A DNA stretch of 64,000 nucleotides from Streptomyces sp. PH10-H1 (GCF_030063355.1 NZ_JASISZ010000033.1:16619-80618); one strand, 5' to 3'. Counted from the stretch's first letter, positions 42,959 through 51,472 are shown. A program made the numbers and translations. The notes: a model not told the origin generated them from the sequence alone.

Positions 42959-43330
42959 GATGCTTGCCTCTTCTGTGAGACGCGGCACTGGGCTGTGAGG
43001 GGGGTCGAGCGTCCGCGTCCGGAAGAGAACGCCGGGCGCTGACCGCGCAAGTGTCGTACAGCCGTGGTGGCTGCGCGAAGCGCGGGACCGCTGCCCTCGC
43101 ACATGCCGCGAGTGGGCCCCTCCTGCTGTCAGGAGGGCGGTCGGTTAGGAGCCGATCGGGCCACCGACCGGGCATCCAGATACTGCGTACAGTGCACAAG
43201 AAAAATGCCGAAAATCGGCGGGGTGCATTACCACTCTACCCCGGAAAGTCGCAGCTGCACCCGATCAATTGTTTCGGTCGGGACGGTAGGGGTGGTTCGG
43301 CCGGGCCCGGACTTGGCTATTGTGCGCAGC
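42959..43330. other. Divergent region with structured leader of the helicase gene
   Basis: 372 nt between the helicase and the ferritin-like gene. On the minus strand there is an 8-bp hairpin (43118-43125 with 43130-43137) and a possible -10 (TAGAGT) near 43240, implying a leader of about 280 nt. The plus-strand gene uses the box at 43318. Confidence 0.55.
43318..43330 (+). promoter_or_regulatory. Leaderless -10 box of the ferritin-like gene
   Basis: TATTGT, 7 nt (GCGCAGC), ATG at 43331. Confidence 0.6.
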
Positions 43331-44059
43331 ATGGAGACGCCTGACGAGACGACCGCACCCGCCACCGGAATCGCCGCCCTGGACTGGGCCGGAGCCTCCG
43401 CGGACCCGCAGTACCGGGCCGCGGTGGTCGATCTGCTGGGCGCGCTGGCCTATGGCGAACTGGCCGCGTTCGAACGCCTCGCGGACGACGCGAAGCTCGC
43501 ACCGGAACTTGAGGACAAGGCGCAGCTGGCCGCCATGGCGGCGGCCGAATTCCACCACTTCGAGCGGCTGCGGGACCGGCTCTCCGAGATCGGGGCCTCC
43601 GCGAAGGAGGCGATGGAGCCGTTCGGCGCCGCGCTGGACGAGTTCCACCGCCAGACCGCCCCGTCGGACTGGCTGGAGGGCCTGGTCAAGGCCTACGTCG
43701 GCGATTCGATCGCCTCGGACTTCTACCGCGAGGTCGCGGCCCGGCTCGACACCGACACCCGCACGCTGGTGCTGGCCGTGCTGGACGACACCGGCCACGC
43801 CAGCTTCGCCGTCGAGAAGGTCCGCGCCGCCATCGCGGCCGACCCGCGGGTCGGCGGCCGGCTCGCGCTGTGGGCACGGCGGCTGATGGGGGAGGCGCTG
43901 TCACAGGCCCAGCGGGTCGTCGCCGACCGGGACGCGCTCTCCACGATGCTCGTCGGAGGCGTGGCGGGCGGTTTCGACCTCGCGGAAGCCGGCCGGATGT
44001 TCACCCGAATCACCGAAGCCCACACCAAGCGGATGGCCGCACTGGGGCTGGCCGCCTGA
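43331..44059 (+). CDS. Ferritin-like fold protein (MiaE-like)
   Basis: A 242-residue all-helical protein with ferritin-like metal-site candidates: AYGELAAFERL (Glu in helix 1), AAEFHHFERLRD (ExxHxxE type), a second pair around YREVAARL and DDTGHASFAVEK. Similar proteins are annotated as ferritin-like or tRNA-hydroxylase MiaE-like. Matches Rv3210c by position next to the helicase. Substrate unknown. Confidence 0.8.
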   Translation: METPDETTAPATGIAALDWAGASADPQYRAAVVDLLGALAYGELAAFERLADDAKLAPELEDKAQLAAMAAAEFHHFERLRDRLSEIGASAKEAMEPFGAALDEFHRQTAPSDWLEGLVKAYVGDSIASDFYREVAARLDTDTRTLVLAVLDDTGHASFAVEKVRAAIAADPRVGGRLALWARRLMGEALSQAQRVVADRDALSTMLVGGVAGGFDLAEAGRMFTRITEAHTKRMAALGLAA

Positions 44060-44086
44060 CGCACCAGGTCGTTCGGACTCTAGACC

Positions 44087-44365
44087 TCAGGCCCGCCCCG
44101 CGACCGAGTGGTGGAGAAAGCGCCGGTCGTCCGCGGGGCGGATCAGCAGGCTGAGCAGCGCCGCCGCGACGAGAGCGGCCGCCGGGAGCGTGACGGCAAG
44201 ATGGCCGCCGCCGAGCACGGTGCGGGTGATGAGGCCCCCGACCAGGGCCGCGACCGGGCCGGTGGCCAGCACGAGGGAGCGGGAGGGGAAGCGGTCCGGC
44301 ATGAAGTGCGTGGCGGCATAGGCGATGCCCAGGCCGAGCGCGGCGAATGCGACTGCTTCCCACAT
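44087..44365 (-). CDS. Small integral membrane protein, 92 aa
   Basis: A 92-residue protein with about three helices (VAFAALGLGIAYAATHFM, VLATGPVAALVGGLITRTVL, LPAAALVAAALLSLLI). ATG at 44365 has GGAAGGA ~9 nt upstream. Function unknown; Streptomyces-type hypothetical. Confidence 0.75.
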   Translation of the reverse strand: MWEAVAFAALGLGIAYAATHFMPDRFPSRSLVLATGPVAALVGGLITRTVLGGGHLAVTLPAAALVAAALLSLLIRPADDRRFLHHSVAGRA

Positions 44366-44439
44366 CTGCGTGGTCCTTCCCAGGGGGGCCGACCGGTTCA
44401 TACCGGTCCTACCCCGTCGGGGAGCCGGACAAAACGGAG

Positions 44440-44467
44440 GGGCCGCACCCGATCCCGGGTGCGGCCC
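44440..44467 (-). terminator. Terminator of the DUF3107 gene
   Basis: 11-bp arms (GGGCCGCACCC / GGGTGCGGGCC-type complement) with a 6-nt centre, 12 nt after the stop on the minus strand. Confidence 0.7.
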
Positions 44468-44478
44468 TTCCGCCGTCG

Positions 44479-44709
44479 TCACATCGCCGCGCCGAAACCG
44501 ACCTTCCGGCTGGCGGGCTGGCCGATTTCCACGTACGCGAGCCGGTCGGCGGGGATGAGGACCTTGTGGCCGTTCTCGTCCACCAGGCTCAGGAGCTTCG
44601 AGGTACCGGCGATGGCGTCCGCGACTGCCTTCTCGACCTCCTCGGCCGACTGCGCGCTCTCGATGCTGATCTCGCGCGGCGCGTGCTGCACGCCGATCTT
44701 GACCTCCAC
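44479..44709 (-). CDS. DUF3107 small protein
   Basis: A 76-residue protein that fits DUF3107 (VEVKIGVQHAPREISIESAQ, VDENGHKVLIPADRLAYVEIG), the family of Rv3208A (TB9.4), which likewise sits next to a TetR gene. GTG at 44709, GGAGG 9 nt upstream. A compact alpha/beta fold is expected; function unknown. Confidence 0.9.
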   Translation of the reverse strand: MEVKIGVQHAPREISIESAQSAEEVEKAVADAIAGTSKLLSLVDENGHKVLIPADRLAYVEIGQPASRKVGFGAAM

Positions 44710-44844
44710 GGCTTCTGTACCTCCAGGTCTGGCGGTGTGCGCGTCTTCGCGCCGTACGCAGGAAACACTAGCCGGGCTCGGAGGCGGCGAATCCGAAGTG
44801 GATGAACGCCGGTAGCGAACAGCGCCGGGGAATACTCCGGCGAC

Positions 44845-44930
44845 GGCCGTCAGTGGTGGCTGTGGCCGGCCGGGGCGGCCGTCAGTGGTGGCTGTGGCCG
44901 GCCGGGGCGGCCGTCAGTGGTGGCCGTCCG
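44845..44930. repeat. 32-bp tandem repeat duplicating the tetR 3' end
   Basis: The 32-nt unit starting GTCAGTGGTGGCTGTGGCC occurs at 44849 and 44881, with a third partial copy at 44913 that is the tetR stop and last codons. On the minus strand each copy restores a His-His-stop ending. Confidence 0.85.
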
Positions 44931-45555
44931 TCCCGTGCAGCGGGAAGCCTGCGATGCCGCGCCAGGCCAGCGACGTCAGCAGGTTGACGGCGGTGTCGCG
45001 CGGGATCGTGCTGTTGCTGGACAGCCAGTAGCGGGCGACCACCTGGGAGACGCCGCCGAGGCCGACGGCCAGCAGCATGGACTGCTCCCTGGGCAGGCCG
45101 GTGTCCTCCGCGATGACCTCGCAGATCGCCTCGGCGCACTGCAGCGAGACCTTGTCGACGCGCTCGCGCACCGCCGGCTCGTTCGTCAGGTCCGATTCGA
45201 AGACCAACCGGAAGGCGCCGCCCTCTTCCTCCACGTACGCGAAATAGGCGTCCATGGTCGCCTCGACGCGGAGCTTGTTGTCGGAGGTGGAGGCGAGCGC
45301 GGTACGTACCGCCTGCAGCAGCGACTCGCAGTGCTGGTCGAGCAGCGCCAGATACAGCTCCAGTTTGCCCGGAAAGTGCTGGTAGAGCACGGGCTTGCTG
45401 ACACCGGCCCGCTCCGCGATGTCGTCCATCGCGGCAGCGTGGTAGCCCTGGGCGACGAAAACTTCCTGGGCGGCGCCCAGGAGTTGTTCGCGACGGGCCC
45501 GGCGGGGCAGGCGGGTGCCGCGCGGGCGTGCCTGAGTCTGCTCGATGGCTGTCAC
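44914..45555 (-). CDS. TetR-family regulator
   Basis: A 213-residue repressor-type protein: N-terminal helix-turn-helix (DDIAERAGVSKPVLYQHFPGK) and an all-helical ligand domain. GTG at 45555 with GGGAGGCG upstream. Corresponds to Rv3208 by neighbours. Its operator was not identified. Ligand unknown; the likely targets are adjacent genes. Confidence 0.9.
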   Translation of the reverse strand: MTAIEQTQARPRGTRLPRRARREQLLGAAQEVFVAQGYHAAAMDDIAERAGVSKPVLYQHFPGKLELYLALLDQHCESLLQAVRTALASTSDNKLRVEATMDAYFAYVEEEGGAFRLVFESDLTNEPAVRERVDKVSLQCAEAICEVIAEDTGLPREQSMLLAVGLGGVSQVVARYWLSSNSTIPRDTAVNLLTSLAWRGIAGFPLHGTDGHH

Positions 45556-45658
45556 GCCGCCTCCCATTTCTGTTGAAGGAACACTGCGGGTGCCATCGTA
45601 CTTTTCGGTAACGGGGCTGTGCGCAGTGCGAGCGCACATTCTCACTGCCTGGAACCTT

Positions 45659-45895
45659 TCAGCGATAGTCCTCCTCGTCCAGGTTGACGACACGGCGCTG
45701 TTCCGCGACGTCCGCGGGATCGGCGGCCGCGACGGGCGAATCCGAGCCCTCCGCGACCGGGTCGTCGTCGCGCTGGACGAGTTCGGTGTGCTGCTCGGCG
45801 GCATCGTCCTCGGGGGTCTCGAGGGCGACCTCGGTGGCGGTTTCGGTGGCGTCGGTCTCGAATTCATCCCGGGAAATCTGGATTTCGTCGGACAC
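45659..45895 (-). CDS. Small, very acidic protein, 78 aa
   Basis: A 78-residue protein in which about a third of residues are Asp or Glu (ETATEVALETPEDDAAEQ), with no helix long enough for a membrane and probably disordered. GTG at 45895 with AAGGGAGGCACC upstream. Located between tetR and a divergent hydrolase gene. Function unknown. Confidence 0.7.
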   Translation of the reverse strand: MSDEIQISRDEFETDATETATEVALETPEDDAAEQHTELVQRDDDPVAEGSDSPVAAADPADVAEQRRVVNLDEEDYR

Positions 45896-45988
45896 GGTGC
45901 CTCCCTTCCTTACTGTCGAGCGTAGGAGAGGGCGATCGCGGGCGCAGCCTGTGAGGGCGAACACACAAGCGCATGCGTGATCGTCTCG

Positions 45989-46000
45989 TAACATTGCCCC
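45989..46000 (+). promoter_or_regulatory. Leaderless -10 box of the hydrolase gene at 46001
   Basis: TAACAT, 6 nt (TGCCCC), ATG. Confidence 0.6.
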
Positions 46001-47020
46001 ATGCCCTCGACCGAGTCTCCTCAAGCTGCGATCGCCACCGCAGCCGTCCCCTCGCCGGGGCCGCGGCTCGGACCAGGGGAAACGCACCGACATGTGACCC
46101 TTCCCGGTCTGAGTCTGATGGTGCGCGCACATACACCGCAGCGTGACGGACTCGAACCGGCCGTTTTCGTGCACGGACTGGGAGGTTCCTCGCAGAACTG
46201 GACACAGCTCATGGACCGGCTGTCGGACCGGCTCGACTGCGAGGCGCCGGATCTCCCCGGTTTTGGGTTCTCGCCGCCGCCGGACGACGGGGACTACTCG
46301 GTCAGCGGGCACGCCCGCGCGGTGATCCGGCTGATCGAGTCGGGCGGTCGCGGCCCGGTGCACCTCTTCGGGAACTCACTGGGCGGCGCGGTGGCGACGA
46401 AGGTCGCCGCGGCCCGCCCCGACCTGGTCAGGACCCTGTCGCTGATCTCGCCCGCGCTGCCTGAGGTCCCGCCGCAGCGCTCCGCGTGGCCGACCGCGCT
46501 CGTCTCGCTGCCGGGGATTCCGGCGCTCTACATGCGGGCCACCAAGGGCTGGCCTGCCGAGCGCAGGACCCAGGAACTGCTCGCGCTCTGTTACGGCGAC
46601 ACCTCGTCGGTCGGTGAGCAGGCCCGGGCGGAAGCGGTCGCGGAATACGAGCGGCGGATCGCGCTGCCGTACTTCTGGGATGCGATGGTGCGTTCGACAC
46701 GGGGCATCGTCAACGCGTACACCTTGAGCGGACAGCACTCGCTGTGGCGGCAGGCGGAGCGGGTGCTCGCGCCGACACTGCTGGTCTACGGCGGGCGCGA
46801 CAAGCTGGTCTCCTTCCGGATGGCACGGAAGGCGTCCAGGGTGTTCCGTGACGCACGGCTGGTGACGCTGCCCGACAGCGGGCACGTGGCGATGATGGAG
46901 CACCCTGACGTGGTGGCGCGGGCCTTCCGGGACCTGCTCGACCAGACCGCCGGGCACGGGGCGGACCGCAACGGGCACAAGACGGACCACAAGACGAGCG
47001 CTGCGGCGACCAGGAGCTGA
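46001..47020 (+). CDS. Alpha/beta-hydrolase
   Basis: A 339-residue hydrolase with oxyanion motif FVHGLGGSSQNW, nucleophile Ser in FGNSLGG, acid in VYGGRDKLV and His in PDSGHVAMMEHP. No signal peptide, C-terminal His/Lys-rich tail. The DUF3152 gene begins 8 nt later, so the two are likely an operon. Substrate unknown. Confidence 0.9.
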   Translation: MPSTESPQAAIATAAVPSPGPRLGPGETHRHVTLPGLSLMVRAHTPQRDGLEPAVFVHGLGGSSQNWTQLMDRLSDRLDCEAPDLPGFGFSPPPDDGDYSVSGHARAVIRLIESGGRGPVHLFGNSLGGAVATKVAAARPDLVRTLSLISPALPEVPPQRSAWPTALVSLPGIPALYMRATKGWPAERRTQELLALCYGDTSSVGEQARAEAVAEYERRIALPYFWDAMVRSTRGIVNAYTLSGQHSLWRQAERVLAPTLLVYGGRDKLVSFRMARKASRVFRDARLVTLPDSGHVAMMEHPDVVARAFRDLLDQTAGHGADRNGHKTDHKTSAAATRS

Positions 47021-47028
47021 ATCAGGGC

Positions 47029-48417
47029 GTGGGGAAGCACAGCGCGCGTAGCGGCCAGCAGGGCCACGACAGCGGTATATCGAGCACCCTCGGCGGCGGC
47101 CGGTCAGGACAGGGCCGCAGACGCCGGGGCGACGCTCCCGGCCCGGCCCGGGCTCCGGACCGGATGCCGGCTCCGAGCGCACGGTACGACGGCGGCCGCG
47201 CCGGGGGATACCCGGACGCGAGTCCGCACCCCGAGCACCGTGAACACGCCGCCTGGGGCACCCAGGACGACCGGGCCGGGGGAGCCGGCCGCGGTCACGG
47301 CGGCCCGCGGAACGGTGAGCCGGCCGACCCGTACGACACCGGTCACCCGTACGACACCGGTCACCCGCACGACACCGGCCAGTGGCAGACCTTCGACCAG
47401 CCGGTCCTCCCGCCGCGGGCTTTCGACGGCCCGCCGGTCCGCCGGATTCCCCGGCAGCGCGTCGAGCGTGAGGCGATCCCCGGGCAGGAATCCGCCACGG
47501 GTTCCGCGACGGGTCCCGATGCCGGTTTCGATGCGGCCTTCGGGGCAGGTTCCGGAGTGGCGGCCGGCGCTGCCGCGGACGTCCGGACGAAGAGCGGCGG
47601 CAAGGGGCGCACGTTCACCGGGATCGCCGCGGCCGCGGTGGTGACGGTGCTGGCCGTCGTCGTCACCGGGCAGGTCACCGGAAGGGGCGCGGTTCGCAGC
47701 GAGGCCGGAGCCCCCGACGGGCAGACCCGCGACGAAACTGACGCGGCCTCGCGGTCGAAGGAGCGCCCGGCGCCCGGCGTCGCACCGTCCAGCGCCCCCG
47801 TGGCGGCCGTCGCCGGTTACGACCAGCAGATGGCCGCGCAGTACCCGCTCGACCCGAAGCTCGGCCTGGGCGGCGACTTCCAGACGATGCCGGGACACGA
47901 CGCGGCTCCCGGGAAGGGAAAGCTGCTGCGGTTCCGGGTCGACGTGGAGAAGGGCCTGCCGCTCGATGCCGCGCTGTTCACCGAGACGGTCTTCAAGACG
48001 CTGAACGACGACCGGAGTTGGGGACACGGCGGGACGAAGACGTTCGAGCGGGTGTCATCGGGCCCTGTCGACATCGTCGTTACGCTGGCCAGCCCAGGCA
48101 CGACCGCGAAGTGGTGCGGGAAATCCGGCCTGGACACCACAGTTGACAATGTGTCATGTGACGCGGCGTCGACCGAGCGCACCATGATCAACGCTTTCCG
48201 GTGGGCGCAGGGCGCCGAGACGTACGGCCCGGCCAGGATGCACGAGTACCGGCAGATGCTCATCAACCACGAGGTCGGCCACCGGCTCGGACACGGCCAT
48301 GTCGGCTGCCCGACCCCGGGCGCGCTCGCGCCGGTGATGATGCAGCAGACGAAGTTCCTGTCGCTCGACGGCGGGCCCACCTGCAAGCCGAACGCCTGGC
48401 CGTTCCCGAAGGCCTGA
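47029..48417 (+). CDS. DUF3152 membrane-anchored metzincin-like protein
   Basis: A 462-residue protein: cytoplasmic low-complexity region (1-~195) with DTGHPYDTGHPY repeats, one helix (~196-215, TGIAAAAVVTVLAVVVTG) and an extracellular DUF3152 domain. The motif HEVGHRLGHGH at residues 414-424 is a complete HExxHxxGxxH zinc site, with Glu415 as catalytic base. Rv3207c is the M. tuberculosis relative in the same context. Substrate unknown, presumably a wall or surface protein. GTG start at 47029. Confidence 0.85.
   Translation: MGKHSARSGQQGHDSGISSTLGGGRSGQGRRRRGDAPGPARAPDRMPAPSARYDGGRAGGYPDASPHPEHREHAAWGTQDDRAGGAGRGHGGPRNGEPADPYDTGHPYDTGHPHDTGQWQTFDQPVLPPRAFDGPPVRRIPRQRVEREAIPGQESATGSATGPDAGFDAAFGAGSGVAAGAAADVRTKSGGKGRTFTGIAAAAVVTVLAVVVTGQVTGRGAVRSEAGAPDGQTRDETDAASRSKERPAPGVAPSSAPVAAVAGYDQQMAAQYPLDPKLGLGGDFQTMPGHDAAPGKGKLLRFRVDVEKGLPLDAALFTETVFKTLNDDRSWGHGGTKTFERVSSGPVDIVVTLASPGTTAKWCGKSGLDTTVDNVSCDAASTERTMINAFRWAQGAETYGPARMHEYRQMLINHEVGHRLGHGHVGCPTPGALAPVMMQQTKFLSLDGGPTCKPNAWPFPKA
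47326..47380 (+). repeat. 18-bp tandem repeat in the DUF3152 gene
   Basis: Three near-identical units starting TACGACACCGGTCACCCG encode YDTGHP repeats; in frame, in the cytoplasmic tail. Confidence 0.85.
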
Positions 48418-48488
48418 CCGGACCCGGCCTGACCGGGCCTGACAGGAACAGACTGGATCTGACCGGATCCGAACCCGTCGGTCGGTTT

Positions 48489-48524
48489 TTGACATCGGCG
48501 GGATCATCGTTCAGTCTTCTGGAC
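48489..48524 (+). promoter_or_regulatory. Consensus promoter driving a leaderless leader ORF
   Basis: TTGACA (48489-48494), 17 nt, CAGTCT (48512-48517), then 7 nt to ATG at 48525. The -35 is perfect; the -10 deviates at its first base. Confidence 0.6.
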
Positions 48525-48617
48525 ATGTCGCACCGCTACGTCACCGAGCACGCCAGCATCGAGCTGGCGCTCATCGGTGTGGCCGAAATCTGCGTAGCCG
48601 ACATTCTCTGTCGCTGA
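48525..48617 (+). CDS. Candidate leader peptide upstream of the oligopeptide ABC operon
   Basis: A 30-codon ORF (MSHRYVTEHASIELALIGVA, then EICVADILCR and stop) placed right at the predicted transcription start. It ends in Cys-Arg-stop, like short ORFs before sulfur and transporter genes in Streptomyces. No ribosome site precedes it, in line with leaderless translation. 177 nt separate it from the substrate-binding protein gene. That it is translated is inference. Confidence 0.5.
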   Translation: MSHRYVTEHASIELALIGVAEICVADILCR

Positions 48618-48794
48618 CCCGCGGTCCGGTCGCGTAGAGGCTTCCCGCCTCCGCACCGGGCTGTCCCGTCCGTGGGCAGACGCACCCCCCTGAGTTCGAG
48701 CCATTTCCCCGTCGAGGGGGATCGGCTGCCGCTGCCCGCGGGTATTCGTTGAATCCTGCCGTCACACCTCGCAGCCGCGAAAGGCCGATCTCTC
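48618..48794 (+). promoter_or_regulatory. Leader region of the ABC operon
   Basis: 177 nt between the small ORF and the operon, with a small hairpin (GAGGC / GCCTC, about 48638-48652). GAAAGG ~12 nt upstream is the best ribosome site for the next gene. No named riboswitch recognised. Confidence 0.45.
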
Positions 48795-50510
48795 ATGCGT
48801 CAACTGTCCCTCATATCCCGCCGCGTGGCAGCGGTAGCCGTTGGTCTGGCCCTCGTCGGAGGGGCCGCCGCCTGCGGCCCCAAGGGCAGCGGCGCGAAGG
48901 CCTCCACGGACGCCAAGCCCGCCAAGGGCGGCACCCTCTACGTGCTGAACAACCAGGCCCAGGAGGACTTCGACCCGGCCCGTCTCTACACCTCGGGCGG
49001 CGGCAACGTCCCCTCGCTCGTCTACCGCACGCTGACCACCCGCACCCGGGCGAACGGCCCCGCCGGCGCGAAGGTCGCCGCGGACCTGGCCACCAACACC
49101 GGCGAGCCGAGCAAGGACGCCACCGTCTGGACGTACCACCTCAAGGACGGGCTGAAGTACGAGGACGGCACGGCCATCACGACCGCCGACATCAAGTACG
49201 GCATCGAGCGGTCCTTCGCGGCCGAACTGTCCGGCGGCGCGCCGTATCTGCGCGACTGGCTGATCGGCGGCGCCGCGTACCAGGGCCCGTACAAGGACAA
49301 GAACGGCCTGGCCTCGGTGGAGACGCCGGACGCCAAGACGATCGTCTTCCACCTGAACAAGCCCGAGGGCGAGTTCCCGTTCCTGGCCACGCAGACGTCC
49401 TTCGCCCCGGTGCCCAAGGCGAAGGACACCGGCACCAAGTACGCCGAGCACCCGGTCTCCTCCGGCCCGTACAAGGTGATCAAGAACGAGAACAACGGCG
49501 AGCACCTGGTGCTGGAGCGCAACGCCAACTGGTCCGAGTCCACCGATGACCAGCGCAAGGCGTACCCGGACAGCATCGACGTCCAGTCGGGGCTCGACCA
49601 GGCCGTGATCAACCAGCGGCTGTCCACCGGTTCCGGCAAGGACGCGGCCGCCGTCACCACCGACACCAACCTCGGCCCGGCCGAGCTGGCCAAGGTCACC
49701 GGCGACAAGGCCCTCGCGAGCCGGGTCGGCACCGGACACTTCGGCTACACCGACTACATCTCCTTCAACCCGAAGGTGAAGCCGTTCGACAACCCGAAGG
49801 TGCGCCAGGCCATCGCGTACGCGGTCAACCGCACCACGGTGGTCAACGCGGTCGGCGGATCCTCGCTCGCCGACCGGGCCACCACCTATCTGCCGGAGCA
49901 GGCGTCCTTCGGCTACACGCCGTACGACCCCTTCCCCGCGGGCAAGACCGGTGACCCGGCGAAGGCCAAGCAGGTGCTGGCGGAGGCCGGCTACCCGAAC
50001 GGGATCACCGTCTCCCTCACCCACGACGTCACCAAGGCCGACGAGCAGGGCCCCGAGGTCGCCACGGCCGTCCAGGACGCGCTGAAGGCGGCCGGCATCA
50101 CCGTCACGCTCGACGGCCAGGAGCACAAGGCGTTCAGCCAGAAGATCCACAACGTCACGACCGAGCCGGGCTTCTTCCTCACCGGCTGGGGCGCGGACTG
50201 GCCGTCCGGCGGCCCGTTCCTCGGCCCGATCTTCGACGGCCGCCAGATCGTCAAGGACGGCGCCAACTTCAACAACGCGCAGCTGAACGACCCCACCGTC
50301 AACGCCGAGATCGACGAGATCAACAAGCTGACCGACCTCAACGCCGCGGCGGTCCGCTGGGGCGCGCTGGACAAGAAGATCGGCGAGCAGGCCGTCACCG
50401 TCCCGCTCTTCCACCCGGTCTACAAGCGCCTGTTCGGCAAGGACATCAAGAACGTCGTGATCAGCGACTGGACCGGCGTCCTCGACATCTCGCAGGTCTC
50501 GGTCAAGTGA
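48795..50510 (+). CDS. ABC oligopeptide-type substrate-binding lipoprotein (family 5)
   Basis: A 571-residue solute-binding protein of the SBP_bac_5 type (DppA/OppA). Signal peptide with a weak lipobox (GAAAC, Cys27) then KGGTLYVLNNQAQEDFDPARL, the family's first strand, and later VSSGPYKVIK. It binds peptides or related solutes outside the membrane. First of four genes that overlap by 4 nt each. Specificity cannot be read from sequence. Confidence 0.92.
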   Translation: MRQLSLISRRVAAVAVGLALVGGAAACGPKGSGAKASTDAKPAKGGTLYVLNNQAQEDFDPARLYTSGGGNVPSLVYRTLTTRTRANGPAGAKVAADLATNTGEPSKDATVWTYHLKDGLKYEDGTAITTADIKYGIERSFAAELSGGAPYLRDWLIGGAAYQGPYKDKNGLASVETPDAKTIVFHLNKPEGEFPFLATQTSFAPVPKAKDTGTKYAEHPVSSGPYKVIKNENNGEHLVLERNANWSESTDDQRKAYPDSIDVQSGLDQAVINQRLSTGSGKDAAAVTTDTNLGPAELAKVTGDKALASRVGTGHFGYTDYISFNPKVKPFDNPKVRQAIAYAVNRTTVVNAVGGSSLADRATTYLPEQASFGYTPYDPFPAGKTGDPAKAKQVLAEAGYPNGITVSLTHDVTKADEQGPEVATAVQDALKAAGITVTLDGQEHKAFSQKIHNVTTEPGFFLTGWGADWPSGGPFLGPIFDGRQIVKDGANFNNAQLNDPTVNAEIDEINKLTDLNAAAVRWGALDKKIGEQAVTVPLFHPVYKRLFGKDIKNVVISDWTGVLDISQVSVK

Positions 50511-51472
50511 CCACTCAGGCCCTGACGGCCGTCGAGGCGGGGGCCCGGCAGGTCTGGCGGCGGCTGCGCGCTCAGCGTGCGGCCGTCGTCGGCACCGCCG
50601 TCATCACACTCCTCGTCCTGGTGGCGCTGGCCGCACCCCTGCTCAGCGCCATCGAGGGCCAGAACACCACCGCCTACCACCCCGAACTGGTCGACTCCGC
50701 CGTCGGCGGCGTACCGCTCGGCACCTTCGGCGGAATCAGCGGTGAGCACTGGCTCGGTGTCGAACCCGGCACCGGACGCGATATGTTCTCCCGGCTCGTG
50801 CACGGCGCCCAGATCTCGCTGGCCGTCGCACTCGGCGCCACCTTCGTGCAGATCCTCGTCGGGGTCGGCACCGGCCTCGCGGCCGGGCTCGGCAACCGCT
50901 TCGTGGACAACCTGCTGAGCCGCGTCACCGACGTCATGATCACCATGCCCGCGCTGGTGTTCGCCATCGCGCTGATGGCCGTGGTCCCCGACAGCTTCCC
51001 GCGCCCGTTGCTGCTGGCGCTGATCATCGGCTTCGTCGCGTGGGGCAGCATCTCCAAGCTCGTCAGGGCGCAGGTCCTCACCCTCAAGTCCCTCGACTAC
51101 GTGGCCGCCTCCCGGCTGGCCGGCTCCAGCACCTGGCGGATCGCCCGCAGGGAACTGCTGCCGTCCCTTGTCGCGCCCGTCATCACGTACGCCGCGCTCC
51201 TCATCCCCGCGAACATGGTCATCGAGTCAGGGCTCTCCTTCCTCGGCATCGGCGTCAAGCCGCCGACCCCGTCCTGGGGGCAGATGCTCTCCAGCGCCAA
51301 CACCTGGTACGAGGCCGATCCCGCGTACGTGCTGCTGCCCGCCGCGATGCTGTTCATCAGCGTGCTCGCCTTCACCGTGCTCGCCGACGGGATCAGGACC
51401 GCGCTGGACCCGCGCGCCGCCAGCCGGCTCCGCGTGGGCACCGGCCGCAGGCGCGAGGAGGCCGCGTCATGA
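50507..51472 (+). CDS. ABC peptide transporter permease (DppC type)
   Basis: A 321-residue permease with a short N-terminal region, ~6 helices and the EAA loop SLDYVAASRLAGSSTWRIARRELLPS typical of DppC/OppC. GTG overlaps the upstream stop. The OppC-N segment precedes the core. Here the C-type permease comes before the B-type, the reverse of the E. coli order. Confidence 0.92.
   Translation: MTTQALTAVEAGARQVWRRLRAQRAAVVGTAVITLLVLVALAAPLLSAIEGQNTTAYHPELVDSAVGGVPLGTFGGISGEHWLGVEPGTGRDMFSRLVHGAQISLAVALGATFVQILVGVGTGLAAGLGNRFVDNLLSRVTDVMITMPALVFAIALMAVVPDSFPRPLLLALIIGFVAWGSISKLVRAQVLTLKSLDYVAASRLAGSSTWRIARRELLPSLVAPVITYAALLIPANMVIESGLSFLGIGVKPPTPSWGQMLSSANTWYEADPAYVLLPAAMLFISVLAFTVLADGIRTALDPRAASRLRVGTGRRREEAAS

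Noticed and set aside
44845..44930. CRISPR-like array
   Set aside because: Contiguous 32-bp units without spacers; a simple tandem duplication.
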